The position numbers and the translations under genes were made by a program. Positions 51,523-60,224 of a stretch of 64,000 nt of DNA are shown here, piece after piece (position 1 is the first letter of the stretch; each line of letters opens with the position of its first letter). This stretch comes from Terrimonas sp937888905 (GTDB lineage Bacteria; Bacteroidota; Bacteroidia; Chitinophagales; Chitinophagaceae): assembly GCA_937888905.1 (NCBI GenBank), contig CALATA010000001.1, forward strand, positions 434,001-498,000, given 5' to 3'. Below the pieces are notes generated by a model, which saw nothing but the letters and a program-made list of their open reading frames with translations, was not told where the DNA came from and did no database searches.

Positions 51523-52170
51523 ATGCAAATAACGCCAGACAAACCTGTCGCGCTCATTGGTTATTCCGGCCACGGTTATGTGGTGGCGGATGCCGTGCTT
51601 CGTGCGGGAGGGAAGATAGCGGGTTATTTTGACAGGGAGGAGAAAGAAAAGAATCCGTTTGGTCTGGCTTATCTCGGACCTGAATCAGTGGCAGAGGCAA
51701 AGACTGTATTGGAATCGGCCGATTATTTTGTGGCCATCGGCGATAACCAGTTGCGGAAACGCATCAGTTTAGCGCTCGCCCAAATGACCGGCCGGTCCGC
51801 CGCATCGGTCATTCATCCGTCTGCCGTTATCAGTCCCACTGTGCTGTTGAGCACCGGTATACTGATAGCCGCCAATGCCACCCTGAATCCATTGGTAGCA
51901 GTTGGGGAAGGCGCGATCTGCAATACCTCCTGCAGTATCGACCATGAATGCCGGATCGGCGCGTATGCGCATATCGGTCCGGGTGCGGTACTGAGCGGAA
52001 ATGTAACGGTGGGAGAAAATACTTTTATCGGTGCCAATGCGGTCGTTCGCCAGGGTATTACGATCGGCAGCAATGTGATTGTTGGTGCGGGTTGTGTGGT
52101 GGTTAAGGATGTGGAGGATGGAGTGGTTGTGGTGGGCAATCCGCAGAAAGTAATAAGTAGTAAGTTTTAA
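51523..52170 (+). CDS. Acetyltransferase of the PglD/NeuD family
   Basis: A 215-residue sugar O/N-acetyltransferase. An N-terminal Rossmann-like PglB-type domain (ALIGYSGHGYVVADAV) precedes left-handed beta-helix repeats (ISPTVLLSTGILIAANATL through TVGENTFIGANAVVRQGITI). It probably acetylates the amino group made by the aminotransferase two genes on, as PglD does in bacillosamine synthesis. The last codons (SSKF and stop) are made of the intergenic repeat that follows. Confidence 0.88.
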   Translation: MQITPDKPVALIGYSGHGYVVADAVLRAGGKIAGYFDREEKEKNPFGLAYLGPESVAEAKTVLESADYFVAIGDNQLRKRISLALAQMTGRSAASVIHPSAVISPTVLLSTGILIAANATLNPLVAVGEGAICNTSCSIDHECRIGAYAHIGPGAVLSGNVTVGENTFIGANAVVRQGITIGSNVIVGAGCVVVKDVEDGVVVVGNPQKVISSKF

Positions 52171-52262
52171 GTAATAGGTAATAAGTATTAGGTATTAAGT
52201 AATTGGTACCAGCTTTGGCTGTTTTATTGACGATTCACCATTTACTATTCACAATAGACAAG
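52148..52262. repeat. Intergenic repeat mosaic, copy 4
   Basis: AAGTAATAAGTAGTAAGTTT and related AAGTATTAGG words overlap the 3' end of the acetyltransferase gene. They are followed by GACGATTCACCATTTACTAT, the reverse complement of the GTGAATGG units in copies 1 and 3. It lies inside an otherwise compact operon. Confidence 0.65.
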
Positions 52263-52282
52263 TTAAACGGCAAATAAATAAT

Positions 52283-53257
52283 ATGAAAAAAGTTCTCGTT
52301 ACAGGTGGAGCCGGATACATCGGTTCTGTTCTCGTTAGGATTTTGTTAGATAAAGGATATAATGTACGCGTAATGGACTCGCTCAAGTTTGGCGGCGATG
52401 CATTGTATGATGTATCACAACATCCCAACTTCGAGTTTGTAAAAGGTGATATCCGCAATGAGGAGGATATCGATAAAGCTATTGAAGGCATCGACGGCAT
52501 TGCACACCTCGCCGCCATCGTAGGCGACCCCGCCTGCTCCAAATTTTCCGATGAAGCAAATGAAGTAAACTGGAGCGGTTCCGTTGCTTTATTTGAAAAA
52601 GCAGAAAAAGCCGGTGTAAACCGTTTTGTGTTTGCTTCCACCTGCAGCAATTACGGCAAAATGGCCGATCCTGATTCTTATGTTGACGAGCAATCAGAAC
52701 TGCGCCCCGTATCGTTGTATGCCGAACTGAAAGTGAAATTTGAAAACTACCTGCTCAATGAACGCAAAGACGCGCGCATCTGTGCCACCGCTTTGCGTTT
52801 CTCTACCGTATATGGTTTCTCTCCCCGTATCCGTTTCGACCTTACGGTGAATGAATTTACCCGCAACGTTTGCCTTACCGGCGAACAGGAAATCTGGGGC
52901 CCGCAGTTCAGCCGCCCTTATTGCCACGTAGACGACCTGGCACGCGCAGTAGTGCTGGCACTCGAAGCGCCTGCGGAAAAAGTAAAAGCCAACGTATACA
53001 ACGTAGGTGATACAACCGAGAACTACAGCAAGCGTATGCTGATGGAAGAAATCCAAAAGCAAATTCCTACCGCAAAAGCGATCTATGTAGAGCGCACTGA
53101 AGACCCGCGCGACTACCGCGTTAACTGCGATAAGATCCGCGATGAGCTCGGCTTTACCATTACCAAAAAAGTTCCCGATGGTATCCGCGAGATCATCAAA
53201 CTCATGGACTCCGGCATGATCACGGACGCGCATTCTGCCAAGTTCCGCAACATCTGA
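52283..53257 (+). CDS. NAD-dependent epimerase/dehydratase (SDR)
   Basis: Extended SDR of 324 residues. The Rossmann motif is VTGGAGYIGSVLVR. Catalytic residues are in FASTCSNYGK and SLYAELKVKFE (YxxxK). It resembles nucleotide-sugar epimerases or dehydratases found beside acetamido-sugar aminotransferases. Whether it is the C6-dehydratase or an epimerase of this module cannot be told; the classical large PglF dehydratase is absent. Confidence 0.85.
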   Translation: MKKVLVTGGAGYIGSVLVRILLDKGYNVRVMDSLKFGGDALYDVSQHPNFEFVKGDIRNEEDIDKAIEGIDGIAHLAAIVGDPACSKFSDEANEVNWSGSVALFEKAEKAGVNRFVFASTCSNYGKMADPDSYVDEQSELRPVSLYAELKVKFENYLLNERKDARICATALRFSTVYGFSPRIRFDLTVNEFTRNVCLTGEQEIWGPQFSRPYCHVDDLARAVVLALEAPAEKVKANVYNVGDTTENYSKRMLMEEIQKQIPTAKAIYVERTEDPRDYRVNCDKIRDELGFTITKKVPDGIREIIKLMDSGMITDAHSAKFRNI

Positions 53258-53298
53258 TCGGCTATCCATTCTTAATCATTATCAAAGCACCACACTGA

Positions 53299-54429
53299 AT
53301 GTTATTATTATCAGGTCCCAATATTGCCGGCAACGAATGGAAATATGTAAAAGACTGTCTCGATACGGGATGGGTTTCTTCTGTTGGTTCTTATGTGACG
53401 CAATTTGAAAACATGGTAGCCGAATTCGCAGGCTGCCGTTACGGCGTGGCAACAAGCAACGGTACATCGGCACTGCACATCGCGTTGCAACTGGCCGGCG
53501 TGCAGGACAACGACTACGTGATCGTTCCCAATGTAACCTTCATTGCTTCCGTTAACTCCATCAAATACACCGGCGCCGATCCGATCCTGATGGATGTGGA
53601 TCCCGGTACCTGGCAGATGGACCTGGAGCTGTTGCGCGAATTCTTCGAAAAAGAAACCAGCCAGAAAGGAGAGGAGCGTGTGTACAACAAAACAGGTCGC
53701 GTTATACGTGCGATCATGCCCGTACACGTACTCGGTAACATCTGTGATATGGACACGTTGATGGACATCGCCAACACGTACCAGATCAAAGTAGTGGAAG
53801 ACTCAACAGAATCGCTGGGTTCTTATTATAAGGGAAAACATACCGGTGGTTTTGGTTTGATGGGCACCTTCAGTTTCAACGGCAACAAGATCATCACCAC
53901 CGGCGGTGGTGGCGTGATCGTTACCAATGATGAAGCGCTCGCGAAAAAAGCCAAACATCTTACTACGCAGGCCAAGAGCGATCCGTTTGAATACATTCAC
54001 GACGAGATCGGTTATAATTTCCGGTTGGTGAATGTGCTGGCTGCCATGGGTGTGGCGCAGATGGAGCAACTGCCTGGTTTCATTCAACGAAAAAAAGAAG
54101 TAGATGCGCTTTACCGCAGCGAGCTGCAGGGTGTAGGCGACATCAGTTTCCAGGAAGTGAAAAGCGAGGTGGACCCGAACTGCTGGTTGTTTACATTCAA
54201 AACAGAAAAGCAACGCGATGTATTGAAAGTGCTCAATGGAAACCAGATGCAATCACGTCCTTTCTGGGTGCCGATGAATAAACTGCGGATGTTCAAAGAT
54301 GATGTATATTATCATCATGACGACAAATCTGATTACATCTATCAGCGTTGTCTGAGCATCCCCTGTTCTACTAATATTACGGACGATGAAGTAAAAGCTG
54401 TAGCCGAAAAGATCCGTTCAATTTATTAA
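53299..54429 (+). CDS. DegT/DnrJ/EryC1/StrS sugar aminotransferase (PglE/LegC type)
   Basis: PLP-dependent transaminase of 376 residues. The binding lysine lies in GTFSFNGNKIITTGGGGVI, and ATSNGTSALHIALQLAGV and VEDSTESLGSYYKGKHTGG are typical. It should put an amino group on a 4-keto sugar, after which the PglD-like enzyme could acetylate it. A terminator-like hairpin follows directly. Confidence 0.92.
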   Translation: MLLLSGPNIAGNEWKYVKDCLDTGWVSSVGSYVTQFENMVAEFAGCRYGVATSNGTSALHIALQLAGVQDNDYVIVPNVTFIASVNSIKYTGADPILMDVDPGTWQMDLELLREFFEKETSQKGEERVYNKTGRVIRAIMPVHVLGNICDMDTLMDIANTYQIKVVEDSTESLGSYYKGKHTGGFGLMGTFSFNGNKIITTGGGGVIVTNDEALAKKAKHLTTQAKSDPFEYIHDEIGYNFRLVNVLAAMGVAQMEQLPGFIQRKKEVDALYRSELQGVGDISFQEVKSEVDPNCWLFTFKTEKQRDVLKVLNGNQMQSRPFWVPMNKLRMFKDDVYYHHDDKSDYIYQRCLSIPCSTNITDDEVKAVAEKIRSIY

Positions 54430-54435
54430 ACAATG

Positions 54436-54461
54436 ACGGCGGGTGAAAGCCCGCCGTTTTT
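54436..54461 (+). terminator. Terminator-like hairpin between aminotransferase and sugar transferase
   Basis: ACGGCGGG and CCCGCCGT form a perfect 8-base stem with a 6-base loop and a T run. It lies 10 bases before the priming transferase start and should attenuate read-through. Confidence 0.8.
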
Positions 54462-54470
54462 CTTAGTTAT

Positions 54471-55127
54471 ATGTACCTCGCTATCAAACGTTTTTTTGAT
54501 TTTTTATTTGCACTTACCGGATTGATCATTCTTTCCCCGTTGCTTATACCGATTATGTTGTTGTTGAAATTCACCGGTGAGGGAGAGATCTTTTATTTTC
54601 AAAAAAGAGTAGGTTATAAAAACCGCGAATTCTCCATCTGGAAATTTGCCACGATGCTGAAGAACAGTCCTTCGATCGGTACCGGAGAAATTACGCTGCG
54701 CAACGATCCGCGTGTAACCAAAATGGGCAAGTTTCTCCGTATGTCGAAGCTCAACGAATTGCCGCAGCTATTCAATGTGCTGCGTGGCGACATGAGCTTG
54801 GTAGGAGCGCGTCCGCTGATGAAAAAAAGCTTTGATCATTATCCGGCAGAAGTACAGCAGGTGGTATATAATACGCTGCCGGGCATCACCGGTATTGGTT
54901 CGGTGATCTTCCGCGACGAAGAAAAAATCATCTCCGACAGCAATGATATCCAGGAAGCTTACCGGAAAATATTTGGCTACAAAGGCCAGTTGGAGCAATG
55001 GTACCAGGCGAACATATCGTTCTACACCGACTTCATGATCCTGTTTCTCACTGCCTGGCATATCATATTTCCGGAAAGTAAACTGGTATATAAAGTATTC
55101 CCGACGTTGCCACCGCGTAACTTTTAA
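54471..55127 (+). CDS. Initiating sugar-phosphate transferase (PglC/WcaJ-type)
   Basis: A 218-residue bacterial sugar transferase that loads the first sugar phosphate onto undecaprenyl phosphate. A single N-terminal hydrophobic helix (FFDFLFALTGLIILSPLLI) precedes the catalytic domain with FQKRVGYKNREFSIWKFATM, LRMSKLNELPQLFNVLRGDM and VGARPLM. The short form without extra helices is PglC-like and fits the acetamido-sugar module beside it. Confidence 0.93.
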   Translation: MYLAIKRFFDFLFALTGLIILSPLLIPIMLLLKFTGEGEIFYFQKRVGYKNREFSIWKFATMLKNSPSIGTGEITLRNDPRVTKMGKFLRMSKLNELPQLFNVLRGDMSLVGARPLMKKSFDHYPAEVQQVVYNTLPGITGIGSVIFRDEEKIISDSNDIQEAYRKIFGYKGQLEQWYQANISFYTDFMILFLTAWHIIFPESKLVYKVFPTLPPRNF

Positions 55128-55193
55128 TAATTTGTTTACTACTGCAATCAACGGAATCGCGTTAACTTTAGCAACGTAAAATCCGCCACTGTT

Positions 55194-55940
55194 ATGTTCC
55201 GCCTCTTTTCCCGTTCACCTAAAAAAGATTCAAATGCCTTTGACTACTCGGTATTAGGAGCCGATATGCATTCGCATTTGCTGCCGGGCATTGATGATGG
55301 AGCGCCTGATCTGGAAGCATCGTTGCAACTGATCCGGGGTATGGAAGCGCTCGGCTACCGCAAACTGATCACTACTCCGCATATTCTCTGGGACATGTAT
55401 AAGAACACCCCTGATACCATTCAGCGGGCATTGAATACGGTACAAGAGGCATTGGTAAAGGAAAACATCGGTGTGGAGCTAAAAGCGGCAGCCGAATACT
55501 ATATCGATGACCATGTGGAGGGGCTGTTGAGCCGTAAAGAACCTTTGCTCACGCTCAGCGATAATATGGTACTGGTGGAGTTTTCGATGGTACATCCGCC
55601 GATGGGAGTAAAAGAAGTGTTGTTTGAAATGCAAATGCAGGGATATCAGCCGGTTATCGCGCATCCTGAGCGATACAGCTACCTCGTACGTAACAAAGAA
55701 TTCTATGACGAATTGAAGGAGGCTGGCTGTCTTTTTCAATTGAACATACTCTCTTTAAGCGGTGGATATGGCCGCACGGTGACGGAACTGGCGGAATACC
55801 TGCTGAAGCACGAATTCTACACTTTGGTGGGTACTGATCTGCACCATTCCCGCCATTTAGACGCGCTGCACAACCCGGTATTGGCGTCTACCCTGCAGAA
55901 AATGCAGGAAACAGGCCGGTTACTCAATTCAAGGCTGTAA
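55194..55940 (+). CDS. CpsB/YwqE-type PHP tyrosine-protein phosphatase
   Basis: A 248-residue PHP-domain phosphatase. The metal-binding motif is DMHSHLLPGIDDGAPD, with later histidines in ITTPHIL, IAHPERY and TDLHHSRHLD. Such enzymes dephosphorylate the tyrosine tail of Wzc-type kinases. It closes the operon whose third gene is that kinase, so the two probably cycle polymer export. Confidence 0.93.
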   Translation: MFRLFSRSPKKDSNAFDYSVLGADMHSHLLPGIDDGAPDLEASLQLIRGMEALGYRKLITTPHILWDMYKNTPDTIQRALNTVQEALVKENIGVELKAAAEYYIDDHVEGLLSRKEPLLTLSDNMVLVEFSMVHPPMGVKEVLFEMQMQGYQPVIAHPERYSYLVRNKEFYDELKEAGCLFQLNILSLSGGYGRTVTELAEYLLKHEFYTLVGTDLHHSRHLDALHNPVLASTLQKMQETGRLLNSRL

Positions 55941-56044
55941 AACCGGCACAAATGAAATGCGGTTAGGTTTTTGTGACAATGTGAATAGCTCGTTAAAACA
56001 GTTTAATGGTTAAACATTAATTATGCTGAACCGGGTAAAATCAC

Positions 56045-56067
56045 TAAATTTGGTCAACTAAATTGAC
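56045..56067 (+). promoter_or_regulatory. Promoter and inverted repeat ahead of the sigma factor
   Basis: TAAATTTG (56045-56052) is an exact -7 element. GTCAA and TTGAC (56053-56067) form an inverted repeat with a 5-base spacer right next to it, ending 4 bases before the ATG. A protein bound there would block initiation. Confidence 0.45.
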
Positions 56068-56071
56068 GGTT

Positions 56072-56572
56072 ATGGCGAATACGGAATTCAATGACATGCT
56101 GGTGGACAATGCGGATTTTCTTAAACCTTTTGCGATAAACCTCACTAAAGACGCGGAAGCCGCGAACGATTTATACCAGGAAACGCTTTATAAGGCGCTG
56201 GCCAATCACGAAAAATACAATGCTGGAACGAATATCAAGGCATGGTTATTTACGATCATGCGCAACATATTCATTAATGATTACCGTCGCAAGGCCAAGC
56301 GGAAAACGGTATTTGACAATACATCGGAAGACTTTCTGCTCAACCTGAAGCAGGCCTCGGTACCGAATGGTGCGGAGTCTGTGTTGCGTGAAAAAGAAAT
56401 CCGCACGGCGATTGACGAATTACCCGAGATTTTTAAAGTGCCCTTCCTGTTATACTTCGATGGATACAAGTACCAGGAGATTGCAGAATACCTGAACGAA
56501 CCGCTGGGTACGATCAAGAGCCGCATTCACTTTGCGCGCAAGCTGCTGAAAGAACAGATAAGCCGGTATTAA
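56072..56572 (+). CDS. ECF-type RNA polymerase sigma factor
   Basis: A 166-residue ECF sigma factor. Region 2 is seen in DAEAANDLYQETLYKALANH and WLFTIMRNIFINDYRRKAKR. Region 4 is seen in YFDGYKYQEIAEYLNEPLGT and IKSRIHFARKLLKEQI. The ATG is used instead of an upstream in-frame TTG. No anti-sigma gene is adjacent. The next bases are the intergenic repeat and a terminator. Confidence 0.92.
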   Translation: MANTEFNDMLVDNADFLKPFAINLTKDAEAANDLYQETLYKALANHEKYNAGTNIKAWLFTIMRNIFINDYRRKAKRKTVFDNTSEDFLLNLKQASVPNGAESVLREKEIRTAIDELPEIFKVPFLLYFDGYKYQEIAEYLNEPLGTIKSRIHFARKLLKEQISRY

Positions 56573-56765
56573 GCAAGTAATAAGTATTAAGTTTTAGGTT
56601 AGGCATGACTTCCGGGTCGTGCCTTTTTTTTAATCGATAGGGCAATAAGTGAATAAGTCAATAGGTGAATATGAACCTTATCGCTTAGTTACTTTACGCC
56701 TTTTTCACATGGCCCCGCCGCAGGCGGGCACATTTTCATATTTCCACATTCCGCCGCAGGCGGAT
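56571..56765. repeat. Intergenic repeat mosaic, copy 5
   Basis: It begins at the sigma factor stop with AAGTAATAAGTATTAAGTTT. A GAATAAGTCAATAGGTGAAT array follows, then two copies of the hairpin word CCGCCGCAGGCGG separated by about 20 bases. A terminator (56601-56632) is embedded. No gene is seen before the MarC start. Confidence 0.65.
56601..56632 (+). terminator. Rho-independent terminator of the sigma factor
   Basis: AGGCATGAC pairs with GTCGTGCCT (one G-U) and nine T follow. It sits inside repeat copy 5. Confidence 0.8.
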
Positions 56766-56788
56766 ATCTTTGCCCAAAATCCCCCTCG

Positions 56789-57367
56789 ATGAATTTCAAT
56801 TTTGGAGAACTGCTGACGGTCAGTTTTACGCTATTTGCGGTAATCGATATTATTGGATCGGTGCCAATCCTGATCAGTCTGAAGCAGAAGATGGGAGGGA
56901 TGCGGGAGTTCCGGGCCACCACTATATCCGGCGCGTTGATGATCCTGTTTCTTTACCTGGGACAGGCATTTCTGCAGGTATTGGGACTCACGGTGGAAGC
57001 GTTTGCCGTAGGCGGATCGATCGTGATCTTTATATTGGGACTGGAGATGGTGTTGGGGATAGAATTTTTCAAAGGGGATGGTGATGTGAAAACAGCCACG
57101 GTAGTGCCGATTGCTTTTCCCCTGATTGCGGGATCGGGTACGCTCACCACGATTATGTCGCTCAAGGCCAACTATGGCAACACCACTTTGCTGATCGCCA
57201 TCGTGCTGAATCTGATCATCATCTATGTGGTACTGAAATCTTTGTCGCCAATCGCGCGGTTATTGGGTTCGGGTGGCCTGACGGCGGTGCGTAAATTCTT
57301 TGGTGTGATACTGCTGGCGATAGCAGTGAAGATCTTTGCCGCCAACGCTTCGCAGTTGATAAAATGA
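56789..57367 (+). CDS. MarC family integral membrane protein
   Basis: A 192-residue protein with six membrane helices, of the MarC/UPF0056 family. It starts FTLFAVIDIIGSVPILISLK and has the FPLIAGSGTLTTIMSLKANY segment. The family was once tied to multidrug resistance, but its function remains unclear. It starts just after the intergenic repeat. Confidence 0.9.
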   Translation: MNFNFGELLTVSFTLFAVIDIIGSVPILISLKQKMGGMREFRATTISGALMILFLYLGQAFLQVLGLTVEAFAVGGSIVIFILGLEMVLGIEFFKGDGDVKTATVVPIAFPLIAGSGTLTTIMSLKANYGNTTLLIAIVLNLIIIYVVLKSLSPIARLLGSGGLTAVRKFFGVILLAIAVKIFAANASQLIK

Positions 57368-57389
57368 TGGCAAATAGCCAAAATGCGGC

Positions 57390-57397
57390 TATATTTG
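57390..57397 (+). promoter_or_regulatory. -7 element for tRNA-Arg
   Basis: TATATTTG matches TAnnTTTG and lies about 22 bases upstream of the tRNA. No clear -33 element is at the expected distance. Confidence 0.5.
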
Positions 57398-57419
57398 CGG
57401 CCCGGTTAATACCGGAACC

Positions 57420-57491
57420 GGCCTCGTAGTACAATGGATAGTATAAGAGTTTCCGAAGCTCCAGATACAGGTTCGATTCCTGTCGAGGCTA
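57420..57491 (+). tRNA. tRNA-Arg(CCG)
   Basis: Cloverleaf: acceptor GGCCTCG/CGAGGCT, D arm GTAC-AATGGATA-GTAT, anticodon loop TTCCGAA with anticodon CCG, T arm ACAGG-TTCGATT-CCTGT, discriminator A. The outermost anticodon-stem pair is A-C. CCA is not encoded. A terminator begins 4 bases later. Confidence 0.9.
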
Positions 57492-57494
57492 CTG

Positions 57495-57536
57495 AACCGG
57501 AAAGGCGCAAAATTTTTGTCGCTTTTCCGGTTTTTT
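57495..57536 (+). terminator. Rho-independent terminator after tRNA-Arg
   Basis: A 13-pair stem (AACCGGAAAGGCG/CGCTTTTCCGGTT, one G-U) with a 12-base AT-rich loop and T residues. Confidence 0.82.
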
Positions 57537-57717
57537 CATGGCTGAACCTCCGTCGGGCTCCTCTACAGCCTCTCTTGCAAAAGAGTACGTCCATTTCCAT
57601 GAACATTTCGAAAGCTTTTCGATTAATGTTGCTTCCGTTACTTTTTGGTTTCGATTGCCGCCAGGCGTGTCGCTGACTGATTTATTTTGTTGTAGATAAA
57701 CACAAACACTAAAAAAT

Positions 57718-58038
57718 ATGGAAACAGTTAAATCCGTTGCAAATGAAGTGGTGTTTTTGTTGGATCCCGGTAAGTTATGGACACGCATAGATATCATAAC
57801 CGGTGAGAATTTCAGGACGCTAAAGGGCGGGCGGTTTATGCTGAATGAAACACCTTTGATTGACGCCTCACTGGTACCTTTTTCAAATTTATATATCGAC
57901 AATAAAAGCATGAGCTTTCAGGCGAAAATTCAAAAGATCGATACAAAGTTTGAAGTAGACCTTGCTAAAAATAAGGCAGCATCCCTTATTGCCAACTTTG
58001 TAAAACGATACAATGAAGAGCAATGGCAGATATTGTAA
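57718..58038 (+). CDS. Hypothetical protein, duplicated downstream (copy 1)
   Basis: A 106-residue soluble protein starting METVKSVANEVVFLLDPGKL and ending FVKRYNEEQWQIL. No family is recognised. A second copy with nearly the same 5' sequence starts at 63880 and leaves the window. Upstream bases are also alike in the two copies. The stop codon lies at the left edge of an IS3-family remnant, so the insertion may have replaced the native 3' end. Confidence 0.68.
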   Translation: METVKSVANEVVFLLDPGKLWTRIDIITGENFRTLKGGRFMLNETPLIDASLVPFSNLYIDNKSMSFQAKIQKIDTKFEVDLAKNKAASLIANFVKRYNEEQWQIL

Positions 58039-58312
58039 GCTCCCCCTAAAATGAACCATTCAAGATTGGAAAAATTCTCTAACTTAAACGGTCAATTATG
58101 AAAAAGAAACGATTCACAGAGGCACAGATCGTGTCAATCCTTCACCAGCAGGAAGTTGGTAAGTCAGTTAAGGACATCAGCCGGGAACATGGCATCAGTG
58201 AAGCTACTTTTTACAATTGGAAATCAAAGTATGGTGGTATGCAGGTCAGCGATGTAAAGCGAATGAAAGAGCTGGAAGAGGAAAGGAAATGTACTTTAGC
58301 AACCTGCTAATC
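58036..58312 (+). mobile_element. Truncated IS3-family insertion sequence
   Basis: The remnant keeps a possible left end (TGTAAGCTCCCCCTAAAATG) and the start of the transposase helper gene. OrfB and the right end are missing. It sits exactly at the end of the duplicated hypothetical gene. Confidence 0.62.
58098..58310 (+). pseudogene. IS3-family transposase OrfA, truncated
   Basis: A 70-residue helix-turn-helix protein starting KKRFTEAQIVSILHQQEVGK with HGISEATFYNWKSKYGGM, a classic IS3-group OrfA. After KELEEER the sequence departs from the family and stops (KCTLATC), so the leucine-zipper end and frameshift region are lost. It cannot supply transposase alone. Confidence 0.8.
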
Positions 58313-58331
58313 ACTGGCAGGCTGTTTATGC

Positions 58332-59393
58332 TCAAAAACCCGTTTTGAATCCGGGAGGATTATCTATCAATGTTTTTTTTATATCCCTCGAGGTATAACG
58401 ATATTCCTGCGCACCTGTCTTATCACCACTTTTTCCATCGCGTTGGGTAAGTTTTGATGAGCGTAAAACAAGGGTTAGTTCATCGACTCCTTTGTATTGT
58501 ACGAACTCGAACGTGTAGGTCGTTTTTTCCATTTTGTAATCGGTAGAGGCCCGTACCAGTTTGCCCCATTCACTGGTTCTGCCACTTGCCGCTTTGCTCC
58601 ACCATTCTCCTTTACCCTTTTGGGGATTGATAGTAATTTGGTTGCCATTTACGGAATAAGTACCGGTTTCATAGACAAACAAAATATCTTTTACATATAC
58701 CATCCAGTCCTTTGACCTGTACAGGTAAGTGCCATCATTGTAAAAGACATATTCTCGTCTCATATAACCGCCGGTCAGTTGCGGAAAGCCATTGTACGTG
58801 CCACTCGACTCCGTATTATAGAAAACCCACATACCCGCAATGGATGAGCGGTTGGCATTGCTGGGAGCGATTGTTTTTTTATCGGTAGCAGCCCCGGGCG
58901 AGGGCTTTGCTAATGCCAGGGAATTAATAAACGCCAGGAGTTCATTTTGATACTTGTCAGTATTGGTCATCAATACCACACTTACCATTTGTCCGCCACC
59001 GGTAGCGGTAAGCAAAGTGGCTAACCCTGTCTGGTTGCCATCAACATAATTTGCTGTTCCCGAAATAATCTCCCAGCCATTGTCTGCTGTCGGTTCCAGC
59101 ATGGCCGGTTCGGTGTTTACCTGCACAGCTGCCTTTATTAACCGGTTCCAGTCGGCAGTAAAGTTTTCACCGGCCGTTGCTTCAGAAGCAATGGCTTTGG
59201 TTATAAGGGCGATGGAGTAGGCTCCTGTTTTTTCATCCATGACAGACAATTGCAGAAAGGCCTCCTTTTGTTGTTGCTGCCAGCCTCCAGGGACCGCGTA
59301 GCTCACAACATCAAAGGTTTGTTTTTGTGTATAGCCGCTCATACCCATTAACAGGATGAATTGGAGTAACAATATTTTTCTTAACAGATGCAT
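58332..59393 (-). CDS. Hypothetical secreted protein, two-domain
   Basis: A 353-residue exported protein with a signal peptide ending MSGYTQ. Its N-terminal domain (VVSYAVPGGWQQQQ onward) resembles the whole of the next protein on this strand (MASFTVPAGWQMTR). The second half, from about residue 180 (MWVFYNTESSGTYNGFP), is lipocalin-like and beta-rich. No function is recognised. Both genes lie in the stretch between the two copies of the METVKSVA gene. Confidence 0.75.
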   Translation of the reverse strand: MHLLRKILLLQFILLMGMSGYTQKQTFDVVSYAVPGGWQQQQKEAFLQLSVMDEKTGAYSIALITKAIASEATAGENFTADWNRLIKAAVQVNTEPAMLEPTADNGWEIISGTANYVDGNQTGLATLLTATGGGQMVSVVLMTNTDKYQNELLAFINSLALAKPSPGAATDKKTIAPSNANRSSIAGMWVFYNTESSGTYNGFPQLTGGYMRREYVFYNDGTYLYRSKDWMVYVKDILFVYETGTYSVNGNQITINPQKGKGEWWSKAASGRTSEWGKLVRASTDYKMEKTTYTFEFVQYKGVDELTLVLRSSKLTQRDGKSGDKTGAQEYRYTSRDIKKTLIDNPPGFKTGF

Positions 59394-59426
59394 TGCCGGG
59401 AGATTATGAGATCAGACAATACTACA

Positions 59427-59981
59427 TTACATGACGGGTGCCGGAGCAGCAGGAGCGGCGGGTGCAGCTTTCCTCGCTCTCGCATTAGTCTGGCCTGCTT
59501 GTTCCAGTTCCATTGTCAGAGTTGTCATAAATTCGTTGAATTCGGTGATGCATTCGTTATTAGTAGTAAGTAGTTGGTAGTACAATGTTTGGCTGCCATT
59601 ACTCAGCGAATAGAAATAGCTGGTCACCGTTTTTCTGTTTTGTGTCATCGTTCCTTTTGAAAAGAACGAGGTAAGGCCGTTTGCTTCGTACTTTGTAACA
59701 GCTCCCCGCTGATTTTGATAGCTAACACCCGCGCCGCCATTTTTTGCCCGGTATTGCAGGTACTCGGCATTCGTGGTAACGGCTCCTTTTTCTGTTGCCG
59801 AAATAATGATTTTGCAGGTCATTCCTTTTTTGGAGTCCTTCTCCAGCGTTACGGTTTCGCTGGTCCTGGTCATTTGCCAACCTGCAGGAACAGTAAAACT
59901 TGCCATTCCGAATGTTTCCTGTGCCTGTAATTGCAACAATGGCGACAGGAATAAAGAGAGGACTAATAGTTTTTTCATCAT
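59427..59981 (-). CDS. Hypothetical secreted protein, paralogue of the neighbour's N-terminal domain
   Basis: A 184-residue exported protein (signal MMKKLLVLSLFLSPLLQLQA). The mature part begins TFGMASFTVPAGWQM and ends in an alanine/proline-rich tail (AAPAAPAAPAPVM). It is upstream of the two-domain paralogue with a 33-base gap, so both are probably on one transcript. Domain identity is unknown. Confidence 0.75.
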   Translation of the reverse strand: MMKKLLVLSLFLSPLLQLQAQETFGMASFTVPAGWQMTRTSETVTLEKDSKKGMTCKIIISATEKGAVTTNAEYLQYRAKNGGAGVSYQNQRGAVTKYEANGLTSFFSKGTMTQNRKTVTSYFYSLSNGSQTLYYQLLTTNNECITEFNEFMTTLTMELEQAGQTNARARKAAPAAPAAPAPVM

Positions 59982-60224
59982 GTTTAAATTTAGAGACTAA
60001 AAATAAAGGGCTGCGGCGCGTGTTTGTATCACCTGAAAGGATGATTTTTTAGTTACCGAATCAGTTTGTAACAAGCTTTCCGGTGTTTGCCCAAGCTCTG
60101 TACTTTTCGATCAATTGCTGTCATAAATGCTGGCGGGCCGGGATCCTCTGCCGGTTTCCGTCGCTTCGTAGCGCAGCGGCATCGACTGATGGAAATAGTA
60201 TGACTGGGCAGGAAATGATTGCTT

